Below are positions 58,367 to 64,000 of a stretch of DNA of 64,000 nt, piece after piece. The notes under the pieces are model-generated. The model made no database searches and was not told where the DNA came from. It was given only the letters and a program-made list of their open reading frames with translations. The position numbers and the translations under genes were made by a program. This DNA comes from JACMLC01 sp963817025 (lineage in GTDB: Bacteria; Acidobacteriota; Blastocatellia; Pyrinomonadales; Pyrinomonadaceae). The first letter of the stretch is position 1; the number at the start of each line of letters is the position of its first letter. The stretch lies in NCBI GenBank assembly GCA_963817025.1, contig CAWFML010000001.1, forward strand, positions 496,001 to 560,000, in the 5' to 3' direction.

Positions 58367-60889
58367 TTATGTAACGGCTCCGTCCACATGGTCATAGTCA
58401 AAAGCTGCCGAAGGATTGAGTGATGGCTTAATGCTGATGATGACGGATTTGGAGGCCGGGGTGTTGCTCTTTTCAGCGACGCTTCGGATAGGCACAAGCA
58501 CGTTAGCTTCGGGGAAATAGGTTGCGGCGCAGCGACGAGGGATGCTGTAGGGGACTACGAGAAAGCGTTCGGCGGTGCGCTCTTCGCCCTCGAAGTGGCT
58601 GGTGAGGTCAACGATTTGTCCGGCGGAGAGCTTGTGCTCCGTGATGTCTTCTGCGTTCAGGAGCACGACGCGGCGGCCCCCGTGGATGCCGCGATAGCGG
58701 TCGTCGAGTCCGTAAATCGTCGTGTTGTACTGGTCGTGGCTGCGCATGGTCATCATCATGAACTGACCGGGCTGAAGCCCGTGCTGCGGCAGCGCATGGA
58801 CTGTAAATTCCGCGCGCTCGCTTTTGGTTTTAAAGACTCCGTCGCGCGCCGCATTCGGCAGGTAAAAGCCGCCCGGCTCTCGCACGCGACGATTGTAATC
58901 TTCAAAGCCGGGAATGACGCGCGCAATGCTTTCGCGTATGCGGTCGTAGTTTCCCACCAGCCCTTCCCAATCAACGGCAGATTTCTCTCCGAGCACGGCA
59001 CGCGCAAGACGCGCGACGATCACCGGCTCGCTTAACAGATGTTCCGAAGCTGGCTGCAACGTGCCGTGCGATTGATGCACGACGCCCATAGAATTTTCAA
59101 CAGAGACGAACTGCGGCCCGCTTGCCTGCACATCTTTTTCCGTGCGCCCGAGACACGGCAGAATCAGAGCCTCGCGGCCCGTGATGAGATGCGCGCGGTT
59201 CATCTTGGTCGAGACGTGAACCGTGAGACGCAGGCGGCTCAAGGCTTCGGCTGTGTACTCCGTGTCCGGCGTCGCGGACAGAAAGTTGCCGCCCATCGCA
59301 AAGAAAATTTTGGCGCGGCCTTCATGCATCGCCTTGATGGATTCGACCGTGTCCAGGCCATGCTCGCGCGGCGGCTCGAAAGAAAATTCCTGCGCGAGGC
59401 TATTTAAGAAGTTTTCCGTGGGCCGCTCCCAGATGCCCATCGTGCGGTCGCCCTGCACATTGCTGTGGCCGCGCACAGGACACGCGCCCGCGCCCGGTTT
59501 GCCTATCTGCCCGCGCATCAAAAGTAGATTGACTATCTCCTGTATGTTGGCGACGGCGTTCTTGTGCTGCGTCAGTCCCATCGCCCAGCAGAAGATGGTT
59601 TTATGAGAGCGCATCATGATTTCGGCGGCGGCGCGAATCTGCTCGCGCGTGATGCCGCTCTGCTCGACTATGTCATCCCAACTAACTGTGCGAAGCGCGC
59701 TTGAGAAGCTCTCAAAGCCGTTGGTCTTCCCGGCGATAAACTTCTGGTCCAGAACTTCGCCGGGCCGCGCGTCTTCTTCCGACAGCAATTCCTTCATGAT
59801 GCCCTTGAGGAGCGCGACATCGCCGTTGATGCGAACCTGTAGGAAGAGGTCTGCCAGTTGAGTTCCGCTGCCCAGAACCCCGCGCACTTCCTGCGGATAC
59901 TTGAAGCGTTTGAGACCGACTTCGGGCAGCGGGTTGATATGGACGATAGTGCAGCCGTTGCGCTTGGCCGCTTGCAGAGAGGTCAGCATGCGCGGGTGAT
60001 TCGTCCCCGGATTTTGGCCGATGACGAAGATGGCTTCGGCCAGCTCGAAATCTTCAAGAGTGACTGTGCCCTTGCCTATGCCGATGGTTTCCGTCAGCGC
60101 AGAGCCGCTGGATTCATGACACATGTTCGAGCAGTCAGGCAGATTGTTTGTGCCGAACTGTCGTACAAAAAGCTGGTAGAGAAACGCTGCCTCGTTGCTC
60201 GTCCGGCCCGATGTATAAAAGAGAGCTTCACCGGGCGAAGCGAGCGCGTTCAACTCTTCCGCGATAACCTTGAAAGCCTGTTCCCAACTGACAGGCTCGT
60301 AATGCGTCGCGCCATCCTTGAGCCACATAGGCTCTGTCAGGCGTCCCTGTTTGCCTAGCCAGAAATCGGATTTGCGCGAGAGGTCGCCGACGCTCCATTG
60401 TTTGAAAAAGTCTGGCGTGACGCGCTTTGTGGTGGCTTCTTCCGCGACGGCCTTTGCTCCGTTCTCGCAGAACTCCGCGTGCGCGCGTTCGCCGTCGGGA
60501 TCGGGCCAGGCGCAGCCCGGACAATCAAAGCCGTCCTTTTGATTGACCTCAAGCAGCGTCTTCAAACTGCGCGCCGCGCCCATCTCGCGCCAGGCATGTT
60601 TGAGCGAAGCCAGAACAGCAGGGATGCCGCCCGCAACCTTGCTGGCCGGTTCAAGCCTGATGCCTGCAATATCGTCCGGCGATTGCGCCTGCACGCCGCT
60701 CAAATCCCTGTGGCTCTCGCGGCTCTCCACTGCATCGCCGCTTGATGAAGCGGAAGCTTCACGGCGATGTTCCAGCGTCGTTTGGCGCGCATCTTTGTCA
60801 GCATCGTAATGGCTGTGTTCGACATCCCGGTCGGGGCTGGCGTTTTCTCGCGCGTGTGTTTCGCTTTGGCTTCTCTTCTCGCTTGTCAT
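58367..60889 (-). CDS. FdhF/YdeP-family molybdopterin oxidoreductase
   Basis: The 840-aa protein starts with a hydrophilic, His/Asp/Glu/Arg-rich tail (about 1-75) not usual in the family. The body begins near residue 80 (EPASKVAGGIPAVLASLKHAW), with CPGCAWPDPDG and C141 (CENGAK) supplying cysteines for an Fe-S cluster or zinc. A Mo/W ligand Cys lies in SNMCHES (C257). Dinucleotide-binding regions include IGQNPGTNHPRM and FFAMGGNFLSATPDTE, and a C-terminal molydopterin-binding barrel ends the protein. YdeP-like enzymes are formate-dehydrogenase relatives of uncertain reaction, linked to acid resistance in E. coli. The metal ligand is Cys, not selenocysteine, despite selB in the window. It precedes the WD40-TIR gene by 42 bp on the same strand. 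Confidence 0.9.
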   Translation of the reverse strand: MTSEKRSQSETHARENASPDRDVEHSHYDADKDARQTTLEHRREASASSSGDAVESRESHRDLSGVQAQSPDDIAGIRLEPASKVAGGIPAVLASLKHAWREMGAARSLKTLLEVNQKDGFDCPGCAWPDPDGERAHAEFCENGAKAVAEEATTKRVTPDFFKQWSVGDLSRKSDFWLGKQGRLTEPMWLKDGATHYEPVSWEQAFKVIAEELNALASPGEALFYTSGRTSNEAAFLYQLFVRQFGTNNLPDCSNMCHESSGSALTETIGIGKGTVTLEDFELAEAIFVIGQNPGTNHPRMLTSLQAAKRNGCTIVHINPLPEVGLKRFKYPQEVRGVLGSGTQLADLFLQVRINGDVALLKGIMKELLSEEDARPGEVLDQKFIAGKTNGFESFSSALRTVSWDDIVEQSGITREQIRAAAEIMMRSHKTIFCWAMGLTQHKNAVANIQEIVNLLLMRGQIGKPGAGACPVRGHSNVQGDRTMGIWERPTENFLNSLAQEFSFEPPREHGLDTVESIKAMHEGRAKIFFAMGGNFLSATPDTEYTAEALSRLRLTVHVSTKMNRAHLITGREALILPCLGRTEKDVQASGPQFVSVENSMGVVHQSHGTLQPASEHLLSEPVIVARLARAVLGEKSAVDWEGLVGNYDRIRESIARVIPGFEDYNRRVREPGGFYLPNAARDGVFKTKSERAEFTVHALPQHGLQPGQFMMMTMRSHDQYNTTIYGLDDRYRGIHGGRRVVLLNAEDITEHKLSAGQIVDLTSHFEGEERTAERFLVVPYSIPRRCAATYFPEANVLVPIRSVAEKSNTPASKSVIISIKPSLNPSAAFDYDHVDGAVT

Positions 60890-60963
60890 AGCTCTGATTC
60901 TACTGCCTTGACGGGATGAGACTCAAACAAGAGGCTCAAGCAGGGAGAAGAAAACGAAGAGGT

Positions 60964-61064
60964 TCGCGCAAAGGCGCTGGTGGCGCAAAGAAAAGCACGC
61001 AAAGAGTAAATGGCATTCAATGCTTTGCGGTCTTCCTTTGCGCCACCAGCGCCTTTGTGGGAAA
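60964..61064. repeat. Family B palindrome, copy 8 (long-loop subtype)
   Basis: TTCGCGCAAAGGCGCTGGTG... left and CTTTGCGCCACCAGCGCC... right. The centre AAAAGCACGCAAAGAGTAAA...GCATTCAATGCTTTGCGG matches copies at 17563 and 36926 nearly word for word. It lies between divergent genes. Confidence 0.75.
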
Positions 61065-61246
61065 TTCTTCCGCTCTTGCTCACTCAATTCACGATTGACG
61101 AATCATCAACTTCAAGTTGACCTTACTACCACTGAGGGCGTGTGTTTGACACCTCTCTCAATCAACCATAAACTTCCGGCGCGTCCTGTTGGAAACGCTG
61201 CACAGGTCTCCCGGCCCCGATTAAATCTACAACAAAGGAATCTCGC

Positions 61247-62473
61247 ATGCACAAATCAACTTCACACGTTTTTTACATCATCGTTCTGGCCCTGTGCCTC
61301 CTAACCGGCTCGCCCGCATTCGCGCAGAAAGGGCAAGACTACGAGGCCGAACGCGCACGCGCCTTTGAGCTTTACGAGCAGAACAAGATGACCGATGCCA
61401 AACAGGTGCTGGAAAAACTCGCCGTCGAAAACCCGCAAGACCGCGAAGTGATTGAGCTGCTGGGCTTTTTGATTATCGCGCATTCGGCGAATATGAAGGA
61501 TGCTGCGGAGCGGAAAAAAGAGCGCGTGCGTGGTCGCGCGCTGCTGGTGCGCGCCAAAGAACTGGGCGCGGACAGTACGCTCTTGCACAACATGCTTGAG
61601 ATAGTGCCTGCGGATGGCAGCGATAACGACGCGAAGCTGTCCAAAGTCAAAGAGGCCGAAGACGCGATGCATGAGGCCGAGGCGGCTTTTGCCAGCGGAG
61701 ACTTTCCCAAAGCTCTTGAGGCTTATCAACGCGCGCTGCGCGCAGACCCGAAGCTTTACGAAGCCGCGCTCTTTACCGGCGACGTGTATCGTAAAACCGA
61801 AGAGTATGCGAAAGCCGCAGAATGGTTCGCGCGAGCCATCGCTATCAATCCCCAAATCGAAACGGCGCACCGCTACTGGGGAGAGATGTTGCTGACACAG
61901 CAAGGCAAACCGGATGAGGCGCGCGACAAATTGGTCGAGGCATATATCTCTGCTCCGTACTACCGCCTGACGAATGCCAGCCTCATCATGTGGGCCAATC
62001 GCAAACAGGTGCAGTTGGCCCATCCTGAGATAGAAATCCCGGCCAGTTTTTCCTCGACCGAGAAAGGCAAATCCAGCATTACACTCGACCAGAGCATGAT
62101 CGGTGACAAGGGAGACGGGAAATCAGCATGGCTGATGTACGGCATCACGCGTGCAAACTGGGTGAACAAAAAGTTTGCCGAGACCTATCCGAACGAGAAG
62201 CAATACCGGCACAGTCTGGCCGAAGAAGCGGCAGCCCTCCGTCTGGTGCTCAGCTCATTGGATCAGCAGGTAAAGGACAATAAAATCAAACAGCTCGACC
62301 CGTCGCTGGCGCGGCTCAAGAGATTGAACGCGGCGGGCCTTCTGGAAGCTTATATCCTGATGGCTCGTCCGGACGAAGGCATCGTGCAGGATTTCATCCC
62401 CTACCTTAAAACCAACCGCGACAAGCTACGCCGCTATGCCATCGAATATGTGCTGACCGGCGGAGGCAAGTAA
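61247..62473 (+). CDS. Exported tetratricopeptide-repeat protein
   Basis: The ATG at 61247 has AAAGGA upstream. The 408-aa product has a signal peptide (VFYIIVLALCLLTGSPAFAQ). TPR units are visible at about 33-66 (RAFELYEQNKMTDAKQVLEKLAVENPQD) and in the middle (ALEAYQRALRADPKLYEAALFTGDVYRKTEEYAKAAEWFARAIAINPQ, about 155-205). The C-terminal half is a helical domain not recognised. It may be a periplasmic scaffold. The last codons GGC AAG TAA abut a heptad repeat. It is similar in style to, but not a copy of, the exported protein at 34915-36876. Confidence 0.85.
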   Translation: MHKSTSHVFYIIVLALCLLTGSPAFAQKGQDYEAERARAFELYEQNKMTDAKQVLEKLAVENPQDREVIELLGFLIIAHSANMKDAAERKKERVRGRALLVRAKELGADSTLLHNMLEIVPADGSDNDAKLSKVKEAEDAMHEAEAAFASGDFPKALEAYQRALRADPKLYEAALFTGDVYRKTEEYAKAAEWFARAIAINPQIETAHRYWGEMLLTQQGKPDEARDKLVEAYISAPYYRLTNASLIMWANRKQVQLAHPEIEIPASFSSTEKGKSSITLDQSMIGDKGDGKSAWLMYGITRANWVNKKFAETYPNEKQYRHSLAEEAAALRLVLSSLDQQVKDNKIKQLDPSLARLKRLNAAGLLEAYILMARPDEGIVQDFIPYLKTNRDKLRRYAIEYVLTGGGK

Positions 62474-62552
62474 GGGAGTAGGGGAAAGGGTGCCGGGTTC
62501 AGTGAAAAGACGCTTGCTCTACTACACCCGGAACCCTTCCCCCTACTCCCTT
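62472..62552. repeat. Heptad inverted repeat, family A copy 10
   Basis: The left arm AAGGGAGTAGGGGAAAGGG (from 62472) pairs with CCCTTCCCCCTACTCCCTT with one mismatch; words AGGGAGT, AGGGGAA, AGGGTGC are 7 nt long. The TPR gene stop is at its left edge. Confidence 0.85.
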
Positions 62553-62605
62553 ATGTTATTCTTACGGCACGCAGATTTCTTTCGAGCGAAAGGGTAGAGA
62601 TCATC

Positions 62606-63517
62606 ATGCCTGCGCGTCCGGCAGTCATCATCAATGCTTCGTCCGGGACAGATGGCAAGGAGCAGGCCGTAGAACTTTTGACGGAGATGTTTGCATCAAG
62701 CGGGATTGACGCGCGTATCTCTCTGGCCGGGAGCGGGGAGGAAATCATAGAGCTGACGCGCCGCGCCGTGAAAGATGATTGCCAGCCGATTGTCGCGGGC
62801 GGCGGCGACGGGACGATCAATGCCGTCGCAGCAGAATTGGTAGACACAACGCGCACGCTCGGCGTGCTCCCACTCGGCACGCTCAACCACTTTGCCAAAG
62901 ACCTCAATATCCCGCTTGAGCTGGAAGACGCGGCGCGGACGATTATCGAAGGCCGCGAGACGCAGGTGGATGTAGGCGAAGTCAATGGCCGCATCTTTCT
63001 CAACAATTCGAGTCTGGGGCTGTATCCGAGCATCGTGCATCGCCGCGAGCAGCAGCAGGAGAGACTGGGACGCGGCAAGTGGTCTGCGTTTCTCTGGGCC
63101 GCGCTCTCCGTGCTCAGGCGTTATCCGTTTCTGGACGTGCGTCTCGTCGCAGATGAAACAGAGATGGTGCGCCGCACTCCTTTTGTCTTCATCGGCAACA
63201 ATGAATACGAGATGGAAAGCTTTAATGTGGGCGCGCGTTCATGCCTCGACGCCGGACATTTAAGTTTGTATATCGCGCATCGCACGGGACGGAGGGGGCT
63301 GGTCAGGCTCGCGTGGCGCGCGCTCTTCGGCGGGTTAAGGGACGAAGAGGATTTTGATGCGCTCTGTACCAGAGAGGTCTGGATTGCGACCCGGCGCAGG
63401 CGTCTGCGCGTGGCGACGGACGGCGAGGTCACGATGATGGAAACGCCGCTTCATTATAAAGTCAGGCCAAAAGCTTTGCGCGTCATCGTTCCAAGAACAG
63501 TGACGAGTGACGAGTGA
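62606..63517 (+). CDS. Lipid kinase, diacylglycerol/YegS family
   Basis: The 303-aa cytoplasmic kinase has the nucleotide motif PIVAGGGDGTINAVA (about 61-75), LGTLNHFAKDLNIP (about 90-104), the FLNNSSLGLYP core and a C-terminal beta-sandwich. It phosphorylates diacylglycerol or another lipid (sphingoid or phosphatidylglycerol for YegS). Length is typical. The catalytic Asp of the family is likely D in GEVTMMETPL or the GGGDG motif; not certain. The final codons ACG AGT GAC GAG TGA lie in a heptad repeat. Confidence 0.92.
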   Translation: MPARPAVIINASSGTDGKEQAVELLTEMFASSGIDARISLAGSGEEIIELTRRAVKDDCQPIVAGGGDGTINAVAAELVDTTRTLGVLPLGTLNHFAKDLNIPLELEDAARTIIEGRETQVDVGEVNGRIFLNNSSLGLYPSIVHRREQQQERLGRGKWSAFLWAALSVLRRYPFLDVRLVADETEMVRRTPFVFIGNNEYEMESFNVGARSCLDAGHLSLYIAHRTGRRGLVRLAWRALFGGLRDEEDFDALCTREVWIATRRRRLRVATDGEVTMMETPLHYKVRPKALRVIVPRTVTSDE

Positions 63518-63576
63518 CAGGTGACGAGATAAAAACTAAAAGCAATTTCTTATCACTCGTCACTCGTCACTTGTCA
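63498..63576. repeat. Heptad inverted repeat, family A copy 11
   Basis: GTGACGAGTGACGAGTGA (63500-63517) pairs perfectly with TCACTCGTCACTCGTCAC (63553-63570). The lipid-kinase stop (63515-63517) is inside the left arm. Confidence 0.85.
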
Positions 63577-63594
63577 ATTTATCAAGAGGTTATT

Positions 63595-64000
63595 ATGCGT
63601 ACTATCGTTCATCTTTCCGACCTGCATTTCGGGCGTGTGGATCAGACGGTCATAGAGCCGTTGGTTCAGAACATCACGGAGCTTGCGCCGCATGTGCTCG
63701 TCGTCTCCGGCGACCTGACGCAGCGTGCGCGCAGCCATGAGTTTCAGGAGGCGCGCGAATTTCTGGACGAACTGCCCTCGCCGCAAATCATCGTTCCCGG
63801 CAATCATGACGTGCCGCTCTATAATCTCTTTGCGCGCTTTCTTCAGCCCTTAGACAAATACAAGCGTTACATCACGGATGATCTTGAGCCGTTTTTCGCA
63901 GATGAAGAGATTGCTGTTCTGGGCATTAACACGGCGCGCTCTTTGACGATCAAAGACGGGCGCGTGAACGAGGCGCAGGCGGGCAGGATACGCGAGCGGC
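63595..64000 (+). CDS. Metallophosphoesterase, 3'-truncated by the window edge
   Basis: The ATG at 63595 follows a GAGG; the frame is open to the window end. The 135 visible residues carry the calcineurin-like metal motifs D9-LH11 (HLSDLHFG), VVSGDLTQ (D40) and GNHDVP (N70, H71, D72), so the first half of the dinuclear site is intact. Relatives are the cAMP phosphodiesterase CpdA and other DNA or phospholipid phosphoesterases. The C-terminal metal ligands are outside the window, and the substrate cannot be named. It follows the lipid kinase on the same strand. Confidence 0.9.
   Translation, partial: MRTIVHLSDLHFGRVDQTVIEPLVQNITELAPHVLVVSGDLTQRARSHEFQEAREFLDELPSPQIIVPGNHDVPLYNLFARFLQPLDKYKRYITDDLEPFFADEEIAVLGINTARSLTIKDGRVNEAQAGRIRER

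Noticed and set aside
58367..60889. Selenoprotein formate dehydrogenase
   Set aside because: The likely metal-ligand position is a Cys codon, and no in-frame TGA interrupts the gene.

Overview
The window most likely comes from an acidobacterium of the class Blastocatellia (Pyrinomonas-like). This is inferred from gene content: an Oar-like TonB-dependent receptor with an N-terminal carboxypeptidase-regulatory domain, a VWFA-related protein of the kind expanded in Acidobacteria, a group 1h ('actinobacterial-type') [NiFe]-hydrogenase small subunit, bacillithiol genes and many exported proteins of unknown function. Coding DNA is GC-rich, except for a visibly AT-richer Fic gene at the left edge. 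I found 52 protein genes (two cut by the window ends), one tRNA, and an unusual number of intergenic inverted repeats.

Layout. 1-5.2 kb: a Fic protein (partial), then an orphan hydrogenase small subunit almost touching a hybrid histidine kinase, then a nickel/cobalt-type permease. 5.3-16.4 kb: a TetR regulator, a TonB-dependent receptor, an alpha/beta hydrolase, a KAS III-like enzyme that lacks the usual His/Asn, an acyl-CoA synthetase, a second (exported) hydrolase, a MaoC hydratase and an MFS transporter, all on the plus strand. The same palindromic operator lies in front of tetR and of the receptor, so this looks like a regulated lipid or hydrophobic-acid uptake and activation locus. 16.5-25 kb: small genes, a possible gene-cassette remnant around an NTF2-like gene, PPK2, tRNA-Met, hemB and a GH5 hydrolase. 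25-39.7 kb: selB, a VWFA-related protein, an FKBP, a NYN nuclease, a zinc-ribbon/TonB-C fusion, nth, bshA, nfu, a long exported protein, bshB1, an MBL hydrolase and an EEP hydrolase. 39.7-42.6 kb: a gene-poor stretch with small exported proteins. 42.8-50.8 kb: a TetR-adaptor-RND-TolC efflux operon with its own perfect palindromic operator. 51-55.2 kb: three YqjD/holin-X/DUF3618-type envelope genes and an ABC exporter. 55.2-60.9 kb: a WD40-GTPase-TIR protein that may be co-transcribed with an FdhF/YdeP molybdopterin oxidoreductase. 61-64 kb: an exported TPR protein, a lipid kinase and a metallophosphoesterase.

The two strongest unexplained signals are (i) the 1024-residue single-chain WD40-GTPase-zinc ribbon-TIR/SEFIR protein, which has the layout of an immune or death-effector switch, and (ii) two families of intergenic inverted repeats. 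Family A (about a dozen copies) has arms built from tandem 7-nt words; the word differs at each locus, and several copies supply the stop codons of flanking genes. Family B (about ten copies) is a roughly 100-bp palindrome built from 8-nt GCGCAAAG-type words. Both occur inside apparent operons as well as between convergent genes, so they are not simply terminators.
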